Assembly: GCA_009792885.1 (NCBI GenBank) | Contig: WMCF01000203.1 | Span: 1-64,000 of the forward strand | Reading direction: 5' to 3' | DNA from: Eremophila alpestris peregrina | Lineage: Eukaryota > Chordata > Aves > Passeriformes > Alaudidae | DNA length: 64,000 bases | Part shown: positions 28,501 to 42,000 of the stretch, in pieces | How positions within the stretch are numbered: the first letter of the stretch is position 1 | Layout of the letters: every line of letters begins with the position of its first letter | Made by a program: the position numbers and the translations under genes | Notes under the pieces: model-generated | What the model was told of the DNA's origin: nothing | Databases searched by the model: none | The model's input: the letters and a program-made list of their open reading frames with translations, nothing else

Positions 28501-31500
28501 ATTACTGAAGACAATTAAAACACACAATGTTCACATTTAATACTACCTCACCTTTTTATCTGGTTTATTTAATACTAGTTCACCTTTTTGTCTGGTTATC
28601 CAGGGACTGTTTTACCATTTCAGTATTCTGATAGTAAGAAGTGTCATTGCAAATTTTTGGATGGGTGATACCAATTTTCTCTTCCTTTCTACCTCTATCC
28701 TGCTCAAGGCAGTAACACTCCACAGTGGGTACATGCTGGCTAACTTAAAACACCACAAGTAGGTAAACAAATGTGGACTTCCATGCCTAACAGGTAAGGT
28801 ACTTCAAAGGTAGCTGCCTGCTTAATTCAGCATTCACTATTTTCCTCTTCTATTCTAAATCCTCTCTCCTCACATCTCTGGTAGTCCCCTTTATACCTAT
28901 CACAAAGTAAATTGCTCCTGCACAGTAAGAGAGCTTTGTGTGCTCTGAGAACCATCTATCAAAAAACAATCAGCAAATGATCTGCTTTTTATTTGCTACT
29001 TGATATTCAGAAACAGTAAAGGTTCTGTAGCTCAGTGTGAATGATCAGCAGATAAACCTATCTTTCACATCTCCTGGAGCAATCCAGATTTTCTTCACAG
29101 ATCCACAGCACAAAAATTCATAAATGTATTCTATAAAAAGAGGTTATTTAAGGTGGAAGCAAAAATTCTATGTTTCTTAATTCAAATTATATGCTGTTAT
29201 CTTCAGCCACATTGTAAGAGCTGGATAAAAGACACTGCAAATACTTAGGGCAACTGACTCTCTTAAATGCTCTTAGCAGCTGTGAAGTACTTAAAGAACA
29301 TTTAGAATGACCATTCATAACAGACTCAAATACTGTGCTGCCCCGTTTTCTTGATCACATCCATGATGACTTTGCTGCAGTAATTTCTGCTGATCCTTAC
29401 TTTGCTGGTACTGTTGTGCTGCCCTGTTAGCAGCATTCACTCCCAACTGCAACTCTTCCTTCTGCAGAGGACCTGTAAGGCCAGCCTAAAGAAAAAACAG
29501 AAACTGTAAGGGTGCAATGATGCCAAGTTATTGATTTCAATTACCTCAATAAAAATACTCCACTTGAACTTAGAAAGAATGCCATATACATAAGGAAAAC
29601 AGCAATTACTCACCAGATTCTCAGTTCAGGTATTGAAAGACTGTATGTATACACTTTTATTTTACTCAAATACTTAACTAGAGAAAGAAAGAAAGAATAA
29701 TATCCAACTTGCGGTCCCATGAACATAGCAATAAAGCCAAGACTACTGCCAAAATGATAAAATATTTAAAGACAAAAGACAATTTTGTGGGAAAAGACTC
29801 CCTGTACATGAGCTGTGTGCTGGAGTGAGATTAGCAGTTGTGCATTTGGCATGAAACAATCCATTATGTAATGTTGCATTTTACCTCTGAGCAACTACAA
29901 AGTTAGCAGAGCATCAAACTGGCCAACATGCAGCTTTGGCTTATACATACACACTTCTTGGACTATATGAAACTGCACAAATAGAAAACTAGGGAGGCAG
30001 GAGGGCTTTAATAACTTGGGTAGCATCACAAAATCATTGAAGTTGAAAAAGACCCTTAGGATCATTGAGTCCAACCATACACCTAATCCTGCCCAGTTCA
30101 GCACTAAACCATGTCCCTAAGCACCATGCCTGCAAGTGGTGTATGATGGCACTCTCCACAGTGAAAGTAGTTCACACTTATCTGATAGGTGTTTTATATT
30201 CACATTAATTGGGCACTGACAATAGTAACATGAGGGAGGACATGCCTTAATTTTAGTAGTTCTATATACATATAAGTTGGTAGTTTAAGGTCTGGCCAAT
30301 TATATGTACACCTACATACAAACATTATGCTGGCCTTTCACATGCAGAGATAAAACCTAAATAACAGACAGCCTGACTGAATGCTTCCATCTCTTAACAC
30401 TAACTTTTTCTAGCCAATACTAAACTGTAATGCAGGTATATCCAAGTGATTAGTACACAGCTATATGGTGAAAGGCGTGAGCAGGGGAAAAACCTCACAA
30501 ATCAGCATGATCTCCACTTTTCCATACCTCCTGTTTCTGTTGCCTGTCACTCAAAAACTGCTTCAAATACCAGTCACAGTTTTCTCGTAGCAATCCTTGG
30601 AGTCCCAGGGCTGGTGTTGCCAAAGCTTCATACAGTGCCAATGCATCTCCTTGTCCCAGAGCCAGGTCAATCTTTGATATGGCTGCGTGTGCTAGCAACA
30701 GTAAAACAGAGTTTTGAGGAAGTCCCAGGGTTTACACAACCTGCTGCTCAAAGAAATACCCTTAGACCTGACAGACAGCAAGTCCAGGATGTAATCCAAA
30801 AGGAATACTTCCAGTCAATTATGAAGTAAATTATGAATTACTAGCCTGAAAAGCAGGCTAATGGTTGGAAATGGCATGCACTATTCAAGATGAAGAAGTG
30901 AAGGGCCCAGCAAAATGGACAATCCATTTCCAAAAGAAGGGTAACAAAAGTCATAGTGAATGAAGCTTACAACTATGTACTAATAATGACTAAAAAAACA
31001 AAACAAGACCAAAACCAAGAGGAGAACAGGTATCACTTTGAAGTACTCTTTTAATTAAGACTATTACTATAACATGATACTTACTATTCACTTTATTGAT
31101 GTTTCCCTGAATCTCAGCTTGAGTCAGAAGTTCTTCATACACATCTCTCTCTATATCTAGACTTTCAGAGGCAATCTGAAGATGAAATAAAAACTAATCA
31201 GGGTTTCTACAGCTTCCTTCTCCCTTACAGACCTCTAACTGAAAAGGTCAGGAAGGGCAACCGTTTACCCACATAGAGCTGTGATAGGCCATACATACAC
31301 TACCTCTACACATGCACAAAGAAGCCCTAGACATAAATACATTTAAAGTAACTATAGTCCAACTCTGATACAGACAGCTTAGAAACATCTTATTTCAATG
31401 TAATGGTTCTACTGAACACACAGTAGAGCTCCAGAACATAGAAAGCAGTACACAGAGCTAGGCATGAGTTACACAGTGTTCTGAAGTAACATGGACCACT

Positions 31501-34500
31501 TCCAGCATCATTTCACTGTTAGGAAAATACATCTATGAAAACAGAGGCATTCCCAACATAAAAACACTGACAGGAATTCTGTATCTATGTGGCCCATATT
31601 TCAGACAGCTAAACAGACTAATGTAGCTAACTACTGCCTGTTTGCTGAAGAATATAGGTTACTGGGGAACATACTAGAATGCCATGAGGAGTAAATCCAC
31701 CTAAGACTACACATACAGGACCTTAATACATGTTTGGTGCATTCCCCACAGTCTGCACTGCAATACAAAATAGCAATGCATGCAAATGGTTTGAAAGAAG
31801 CACTAAGCTACCCTGTTTTTGGCATTCTCCATCTTGTCTTGCTTCGCTCTGTAGAGTGTGGCTTGGTAAGTGGATTCCAGTTGATCATCCAGATTTATGA
31901 GCATGGCATTAGGGTTCTTCATTGCTGTCAGAGTGTCAGCTGGAACCTGGCGGTCAATGGCTTCATTGATGGCAATGACAGCAGCATGCACTGGAAAACA
32001 AGCCACAGTCTGCCAGTTAGCCCCAAACAAAACAGCACCATTAAAAATGAAGAAATCAAGAATCCTTTATTTGAAAAGAGCAGAAAATTGCCTGAAATTT
32101 AACTGGAAAGCAAAAGAATTATCAAAGCATCTCTCATTCCATCATGGCTTTGTGCTGTTGAAGAAAATAGCAGCCTACTTTCCAGTAACAATGTTTTAAG
32201 TAGTCGAAACATCATGCTCCAGAAAAAAGAAAAATACACAAGGGAAAGAATAAAAACATCTTCCCAGTCTTCCAAAAGGCCTATCAGAAAGACTGTTCTA
32301 GGCTTAAAACATGCAGCATTAAAACCAACACTTAACTGATCTGCTGATTCGAATAAGCAAACAAAATGCCATTTTTCCTTACATGCAGCTTCATCCACAG
32401 AAAGTTCATTTGCAAGAATTCCTCCAATCTTGCTGAAGGCAGGCATCTGAATACCATACTTCTCCAGTTCAAGCCTCATATTACTGATTTCCTCCTCTGA
32501 AACATATGTTAAAATAGTGTGCATGGGTTTAAACACATTAGCACTGCTACACTAACTGGTGCTAAAAAAAACCAAAACAGGACAGCTACAATAGATGACA
32601 ATTAGTATTTAAATAATACTTTGATTGTAACTCAGTAAGTGAAACAAAAGAAATGAAAATGCTAAGACATTTGCACCCTTTCCTAAAATCTACATTCCTC
32701 CCAGAAACTTTCTCCCAGAAACTCGCACAGGAGTGTTCTGCAGTTTTTCTTACTAGAAAACAATGCAAGCACTCTCATGAGGAGCTGGAAACAGATTCCA
32801 TCCTGAGGTACCTCAACTGTGGTTGTCAACAGGTCAGGAAAATGCACAGGCAGTAGTTTAAGGTTTTCTTTTTCCCCACAAACAAAACTACACTGAGAGG
32901 AGCAAATGGATTGCGTCAGCACATGCAGTTGCTTAATACTATACAACTCTAAAAGAGAGTTAATAGTTTAGCATTCTATAAATATAATCAACAACCAATT
33001 TGCAGGGAAATAAAGTTTATACACCTTTTAAACCAGATGCATGCCCTCGGGCAAGAGCCTCACTACTGCAAAACACAGAATTTGACTCTTTTGCAAAATT
33101 AAGGAAGTGAAACTTTGAGGAGGTGTATGGACACACGACTCTGTGCTGGCATCTCCTGCAGCAGATCAGCTGTCAAACACCTCTTCAGCTGATGGCACCT
33201 CTAAACTGTCACAGGAGGTCAGAACCATGTACCAAGATCCAAATGGAAAACTCCCCCAAGGAGATGGATGCAAGGCTTAAGCACCTTACAACAGTGACAA
33301 GAGAGTTAAGACATTGCTATTTGTGAAGGTAAATGATCAGTGAACTGATGACTGTCTCACTGCCTGGCTCAGAAGCTGGCAAATGAAGTCTCTTTTTCTA
33401 AAATTACTAAAACTCCTCACAGCCATTCATTTATAATTTTATTTGCACTTAGGATATTGACAGTAACAATCCTTTAATTGACCTGAACAAGTGTTCAACA
33501 ACTGATCTAGAAGGATATTGAGAGAAAGGCAGCATACATGAGTGTTGGGGTTTTTTACCTGTGAAGTCTACCTTGCCATATAAATCCTGAATCTGAGGGG
33601 CAAGACCCAGTTTAAAAAGGTACAGGCTAGAAAAGAAAAAGAAAAGAAGCAAATAATTAGAACTAGTCATTTTTCCTTGTGGTTCTGATAATGATACAAT
33701 TTTGATTCAAGGACAGGTAAACTAATACAACAGCCAATAATCACCAAGAGAGTGATTCTCTTGCACCCTCAGCTGAACATAACTGGCCCACCACTATGAA
33801 GTCTTCACAAAATTACAGAAATGTTGAGGCTAGAAGGGCACTCTAAAGTTTGTCTTGTTCAAGCTCCCTTTTCAAACCAGGTCACACAGGATCAAGTTAC
33901 CCAGGATCATGTCCAGATGGCATTTGAGGATCAAACCAGTGAAGACCCCACATTTCAGAGCAACCTGTGCTACTCCTTGGTCACTCTCATACGTAAATGA
34001 AGCATTTCCTGATGTTAAGAGATTATGATAATCCTCAGATTATGCCATTTGCCTCTTGTCATGTCATGGGACATCACTGAGAAGTGCCGGGCTTCACATG
34101 CCTCCTTCCTTCAGATAGCTGCACCCATTGTTGAGATTCCCATGGCATATATGTTATATAGGCTGAATAGTCCCAACTGCCTCAGCCTGCCCTGACAGGA
34201 GAGATTAATTGGTCCATTAATCATCTTATTGACCCTTCCTTCAACTCTCTCCAGCATGACTGTGTCTCTCTAACATTGGAGAGCCCAGAACTGGACACAG
34301 GACTGCAGGTGTGGCATCTCCAGTGGTGAAGTACTCACTAGGCTGATTTGGCTCACTCAGATGGGTTGATGTATTCACCTGCAGCCTGATGAGAAATGGA
34401 ATGGCTGCAAAGGAGGGATGAACCCGTGCAGCTGTGTACAGATGGCTCTGGGAAAAGAAAAGCAACTCCCACTTTTTGCCTGTCTTGCTAGCTCACCACA

Positions 34501-37500
34501 CATCACAGAAAGGCTTGGGTTGGAAGGGTCCTTAAAGATCCTCTAGTTTCAACTCACCCCACTGGCACAGACAAGGACACCTTCCACTATCCCAGGCTGC
34601 TCCAAGCTCCATCCAACCTGGCCTTGAACACTTCCAGGGATGGGACAGCCAAAGCTTCTCTGGGCAATCTGTGCTAGTGCCTTACTATTCTAGAATGTCT
34701 AGCTCTGCCTCAGACAGCAGAGAGGGTGGGAATTGGAATGAAAAGGTAGTAATCTCAACATACTTAACTAGTATTTTCCTTCAGAATCGGATTCAGCCAC
34801 TGCTCAAGGCAAAATATTGGCTTCAGGATCTTTGCTGACTTGGTGAGATTGTTTTGCTAGAAAATTAGCCCTCATCCAGCCCTCAGTTCAGCTCTCTCTC
34901 CTGTCACCTTTCAGATTTGCAGAAAGATTTCAGAAGCAGTCAGATTTCTGCCTAGCATTCCTTACCTGAGTGCGTGAATACAATAGATACAGCGTGGCAT
35001 GTTCTTGCGATCATAGATATCTGTTGTTTCTGGGTAGAATATCTACAGATAAAACAGAGTTAGCAGTCTGAATTATATTCACTATACAGCCAAATCACAT
35101 CAGCTCAATTCCTCCACGTTACACTAGAGAAACGGCTCATGGAACAACACTCTTCAAGCTTCTCTGCCCTGGACCAATGTTTCTCCTGCCTGAAGTGTCA
35201 ATGCTTCCTTTTGTTGTAATACCCAAATCAGAGTTCCACTTTTCCTGCCAAGTTCCACACATGTGAATGGGCAGAACCTTTCTTTTGTGTGTACACCAAG
35301 ATACTGGGTCATGAGCTATTAGTGAGGACTTAAGTGAAAGCCAAAGGATGAATAAAAGACTTACAGGAGAAGAGAAAAAAGAGAGTTTTGTTTGGATTAA
35401 ATGCAATTGAGAAACAAGAGAGACAGTTTCAAGGGGAAACCTAGACCAGCACTGAGGTGCTCTGCACACTGCATTTTCAGTTAGCTGGATGCAAAAGCTC
35501 TCAGTCTGTCTCAAACACAAAGCTCATCAAACTTTAACAAAAGGGGTTGATATTGAAGTTTCAACTATTTCACAAGTCCTGACTTATTATAACAACATAA
35601 TATAGCACGTTATTTTTCCAGTTGTTAGAAGGTTCCTTGCTGTTGCCTTTGAGCATAAAATAGCATTGCTCTTTCTTAAAGCCAAGAGCAACTGAATGAC
35701 CCTCAATTCCACAGCATCACTTCCCTGGCTGTTATGCATGGGAAAATACTTAAAGCACCAGTATCTCCTGTAAATGTACTGAACCTCAGCCCTGTTTCTT
35801 CAACATCTTCTCACACATTTACTTCCACCCAAAGCCTACTTGCATATGAAAATCTTACCTCATACCTGGCACTTAACGTCTCTCTGTCTAAATCCTTCCT
35901 CCTTTCTTTTCACCTAGCCACCCTAACAGCATATTTCAGTATTTCCTAATCCCAAGTGTGTTTCTGTAAGATCATCATAGATCCCAGGACAGCTCAACTA
36001 GTAAATCACAACAAGTTATTAAAAATTTTTGCCAAAACTGAATTGTTCAATTTGCAAGCACATAGAAAACGTCCATCAGATTAAACTACACAATGCCAGT
36101 TTTGGTGAGACTATGCATAATACAGCTACAAAAACACTTGACTATCAGCTCAGTGCTACCACAGTTCCATTTATTTTCAGGCAACTGTGTTTATGAGCTC
36201 TGAGAAATTTAACTGGCCATTTCTCTAGTCAAGTCAATAATTTATATTTGATTAAGCTACATCAGGAACATTTCAACTTGATGTGAAAATTTCATAAGAA
36301 AATCTGAAGAACATAATATTTTCCATTGTGCTGCTACATTTAGCATTGATTTCTAAAAAAACTTTCACAATCAAACTGTAGCTTGGATACTGCTCAAAAG
36401 AATGCATGACAAGAATGATGCAATGCAGATATTATGCAAAATAAGTAATATTAGGGATATGGTACACAAGAATAAATGATTTTGCTCCTAGTCATTCTCA
36501 CCCATGTAGAAGAATGAAATCTTCCAGCAAGTTTTAGGAGAGAGTTTCTATATGGACACAAATCTACAAATTTAAGAATTAACTAGAGTAAACGTGCTTT
36601 TTTTAATAACAGCAAATGCTTCCACAGAATGCAAAGCTTTTCTGAGGCAATTTATTTATTTAGATGTACAAGACAGAAGTTACCTTGGGGAGACCAATCT
36701 CAGACATGGCATTCAGCCACTGGATCACGTTATCTGTGTGCCGGAAGTGGAGACCAGTTGCCTGAAACAAAAATCAGCAGAAACAAGAGGGAGGGCAGTA
36801 AGAAACACAGTCAAGAAAAGCAGTGAATTTCATTAACACAGATAGTGAAAACAGCACTTTTGCAGGAAAGAAGTCTGAAGTCTTCTATATATGCTTATAT
36901 TGACTGTTTATGACAAATTATTTCACCTAAGTGCAAGCTTAGATAAAATGCAAAGAGCCCACCCACCCCCTCATTTAACCATTGCTCTAGAGTGAAAGCA
37001 GAGGTTCTCAGGGAAGACTAATACTAAAGTACCTCCATGTGAACATATTCCCATTTTAGATGTCTACCTAAAGAAGTGCCCATGTCAACAGCACTCACCT
37101 TATACCTGGTCTGTTCCCTGTCATAGATTTTCTTCACAGAAACCACTTTAGGGGAGAAAAAGTTTCCAAGTTTTGCCAGGTAGACCCCATTTCTCAATCC
37201 TTCTTCCAGCTCTGTTGTGGCAGGCAGCTCCTCATTCAAACAGGCCTCCATCCATCTGGAAGTGCAAGAACAACAAAGCTGGTCAATATTTCCAATCATG
37301 AACACAACCCCATGCCAAACAAGTGTCATGGTGCTTCTGCTGCCATACTCAAGCACACTATTCACTTAGCACTAGGGGTTAAAAATTGATATAATAGTAA
37401 CATAGAGTCTGCATCATTAAAATGCTAGTCAGTAACATTCAGACAAAACATACAGGAGAAGCACAGATTTCATCAGCCAGAGTTTCAAAAGTAATCAAGA

Positions 37501-39040
37501 CACCATCTCATCTTCATGTTTCTCCTTCAGCCCATGACTTAGTTGGTACTGGTCTACACACAGTGGCCATCCTGTCCTTTTAACTAACTTAAATCTTCCC
37601 CTTGTACAGGTTTATCTCACAAGCATTTCTTTACTCTCATTACATATTTGCTATTTCATGACTTTGTGCCACTTACTCAAGCTCTTTTAAATGATCTCAC
37701 AGAGAGGCCCTATAATGTTCACAGAATTACAGAATTGTTTGAGTCAGAAAGAACCTCAAAGCCTATCTCATTCCAACCCCCTGCCATGAGCAGGGACACC
37801 TTTCACTAGACCAAGTTGCTCAGAACTCCATCCAAGACTGGTCCTGAACACTTACAGGGCTAGGGCATGCCACAGTTTCTCTGGGCAGGCTGCTCCAGGT
37901 GGCTCAACACCCACACAGTAAAGAATTCTCCCCTAATATTTAATCTAAACCTACCCTCTTTCAGTTTGATGATGATGTTCTCAAGTTCTATCTTCCTATC
38001 TTCTCCCACCCTACTATACGTTTCAAGAACAGGGGAAAAAACACAGAACAGGCCTTCCTCTCCTCATAATTTATTTTCTCTTATATTGTTGCCTTCCATC
38101 TCATTTAATGGTATCACAGATCTCATGACAAAAATAAAGACTACAGCAAAACTTTTTGAAAAATCACTACTCCCAAAACAGAGGTGCACCTTGATAATTC
38201 TTTGTACAAGCAACTGGAGGCTGTAAACTGCAAGCTCACCTACAGCTCCTCCTAAAGATGACATGGACTGCTCTGGTCTCTGGAAAAGGGACCTGCACAA
38301 CCACAGGCCATTTTATAAAGTGTCTTACTTAGCTCATGCCTCCCTTGCAGCTGAACTCTAAAGGTCTTACAGGACAGATGAGCCTTGGACCAATTAAGAT
38401 CACATAAAGGTGGCTTTCAATACAATAGGGGTCCAAAATAGCAAAGTCCATACTATAAAATGGAGCTGACAGTATAACATAAACAAGGTTAATAATTTGG
38501 CTCACAGGGATGATAAGCCCACATTACTGGCACTGATCTGAAACACAAGCAAGTAGATGATCCTGCTTCAACACAGCCCATTTTAAATCTCAAATGAGAT
38601 AGCACTGCACCACGGACTGCAGCCTGAGCCCAGGGAAAGAGGGGCTTGCAACCCAAAGCAGGACCTGGAAAAGCAACAAGTAATGGTGTTTACCAGGAAG
38701 AAAATGTTTCTTGGAACACCTGGCCAACATCTGTACATAAACTACAAAAAGAAACTCAGTTCTTCTTAGAACTACTGTTTTCATAGGTTTTGCTGCTTTC
38801 CTCTCAAAACTTAGTCACTCTTGAATATTAAGGCTCAGAAAAATGCACATACTATATGAAAATGTGATAAACATAAGTTTAAAAATTCTGGACCATTGTC
38901 AAAAAGATACTGTCACTTGCATGCCACAGACCATTACAACCAAAGATTCCTGAGAGGACACAGAGCTACTCAGACACTGGAAGAGTCCAAATCATAGCAA
39001 CAGTTTCCACAGTACCTTCCCAACTACCTTACAGGGAATA

Positions 39041-39072
<32 letters not shown>

Positions 39073-42000
39073 CACCCACCAAAAAACACACACTTCCTTC
39101 AGGGTATAAGACCTGAAATGGAAGTAGAAGGGACATGTGACCAACCCATTTAACTAGTGCCTTATGGAAGGACACAGAAGCAGTGAGTCTTGTCTCTCTC
39201 CATAACGAAAGATAAATTAGGCCCATAGTTAGAACATAAGCCATCTCAATGTACTCATACCTGTTTCAACAGGTTCCTAAGTGGGTGTTAATATGACTAC
39301 AAAACTAGAGCAATTTACATACTGTAATGCTCCTGCTTGGTGTGGCATTGCTTAACCACTGCTAAACCAGAGGACAAAGCTGTTTTCAGAAAACATCACC
39401 CAGTACCATTTATAGTTAGAAGTGCACATACTTGTATTAAAATTAACACCTGTCATCCTTAAAAGGCAGAAATAAGCACGGAATTTCCAGATGAACAAGA
39501 CAAATACATTTCTCAATGAGCAGGGAACCTGGCTGATGAGCAACAGCCTCTACTCCTTTTCGACATCAGGCATTAGAACAATATGCCATCAGTAAGATTT
39601 TCACAGAAACTTTAAATTCTTTTCTGCTACTTGAGTTGTTTCCACTATGCTCCCTCCCTCTCATCGGTACAGAAAACAATGCTTAACCCAGAATTATTTT
39701 TTCAATCAAGTTTCTGCATAGATAACATTGGACTTACAATTTTACTGAAGCTAGCTCTAATTAAAGTAGTAAGTGCACCTTTCCAATCAGTTAGTCAAAA
39801 TACAGAAGGCATCAACAGTTGGAAATAAGTGACTTTTATCCACCAATGAGGATAAAACTAATTATCTGAAGGGGCTGGAAATATAAATAACATTTTCTAA
39901 TCTTCAACTGTCCTACAGTTCCAAAACAATGGACTTTTCCTTTTTCACACAGACCTAGCCAGTGACATTTTTCAACTCTGAGATGACACAGTGGCCCAAC
40001 ACAACATGTAAGTCTGCACCTGGTGGTCACTTCCACTGTGCAGGCCCCAAGAGTGACATTACAACACTTGTAGCAAATAAGAACTCTAAGAAGATAAACG
40101 ATGTAACCTTGACACATCACTCTGAAGAATAACTGGCACAATTTGTATCCGGGCCTGGTACCAACACTGCTGGCTGAAGCTCAGTTCCACGTCACACTGT
40201 GCTCACTGCATACCTCACCAGTTTCATTAGCAGGAAAGCTGCTAACAGAACCTCCATGCAAACTTCTGAGCCACTGGTTTGAGAGCACTGGCCACAGGGT
40301 TCTTGATCATTGCTCAGAATCATGCAAGTCTCTGCAAGCACATCAGTGCTTCTCTGCTCCCAGCGTTCCCCTACCAACTGCATTTCAGAAGATTGTTGTC
40401 TTCTTCAAGAAGCATTTGCTCTGTTTCCTCCTGAATGAGGACTGAGGTAGACTTGGAGAGGCACAGAGCTTGACTCTCTTTCCAGGTGCACATGACTGTT
40501 GGTCTGCAACCTTTGTAACACTTTCTGTATACCATACCAATGTATTTTAATTAAGAACACAAGCCTACCCAAACCTGTGCTTTACCAACACAGACTGCCT
40601 TAAACACCTCCTTGTTATAACCATGAAACAGGCAGGCTCTTTGCCCAAAATCACATTCTTCAAATGCATCTTCAGCATGTGATTTCCATGTGTGTGCTCA
40701 CAGTGTGGGTACAAATTCTTGAAATGAGGTCATTTTTGAAGTCCCTGGAGCATCAAGAAAATCAACACTGGATACCGTTGTGGTGTAACTCTGTCAAATA
40801 TCACCATCCATGCTGATGGAAAAGTTCCTAAAGTTGTCTAGTTTGGGCTAAAATAAAAAAAAAACCCAAACAAAAAAAAAAAAAAAAACCCAAACCATAT
40901 AATAATAGTTTTGCTCACAAGAAAATAAATGGAAAATTTGCTCTTGATCTGCTAAAGTCAGCATGAAAACCTGCAGCAGTAAAGACCAAAAATATTCACA
41001 TACTTCAGTTTTGGTAGTTAATTAGCTAGTTTCACAATTCCAGGACAACTACATTTTGAACAAGAAGTACCTGAACATGATCAACCTGTCCCTGTGTTGA
41101 AAACTATGTTTATTTAGGTGGAAAGTATTTTGTTTCACAGGATTTCTGACATACAGTGAATAATATAAACCTCCTTAAGTAACAGTTTGTGATAGCACCT
41201 TATTCATGTGGCTGCTGTAACAGGAGAATTTGGCAAGAATCTTACAGATGGCAGAAAACACACAAGTGGTCAGAACTCTCTGACAAATGGAGTTTCAGTG
41301 ATCACAGTATAACCACCAGTCAGAAGCTGGAAATGAGAGAGTGAATAATGCTATCCTGCCATTTAACTCCTACTACAAAAATGACAAATTATGTCACGCA
41401 ATTACTTACAGAATACTAAGCATTCCACTCCCAACAACAAAATCTCAAGAAAAATGTCTCCCTTTCCCTAACTAACAGATTTCCCTTCCTAATGGATTGG
41501 CCCACCCCCAGGGTCCATATTTGCATAACACATCCAATTTTTTGCCCATTTTGTCTAGCACCCAGCACTGACACAATTTAGTGTCATCATCTTTTGCCTG
41601 AGAACTTATCCTACAGAAACAAGTCTCACAAAAGGAGACTAAGGGACATCAGCACATTCCAGACAGCAGGTGTCCAATCTAAAGGAAGGTACCAACAATA
41701 CTTATTTAGAATTCCACTCTTCAAAGATCACAATCACATCCCAGGGAAGGGTGGGGGGAAGAGGAGTATGGGAAGGCTTTCACAGTGTTGTAACAATAAA
41801 CATCCTGGGAAACGAGATCATCCTCAAGAGATACAACGTTCAAGATCAGTTCCTTAAAGTCCTCCAAAGCAGATAAATCTGAAATCATGCCAGTTAACAC
41901 TCAGGACTTTGCTCATATCAGTATGACACACTGTCAGATACCTTTACAACCATTAAAATTACACCAGTAATAACCATAAAACTATCAGGATTGTAATTTG

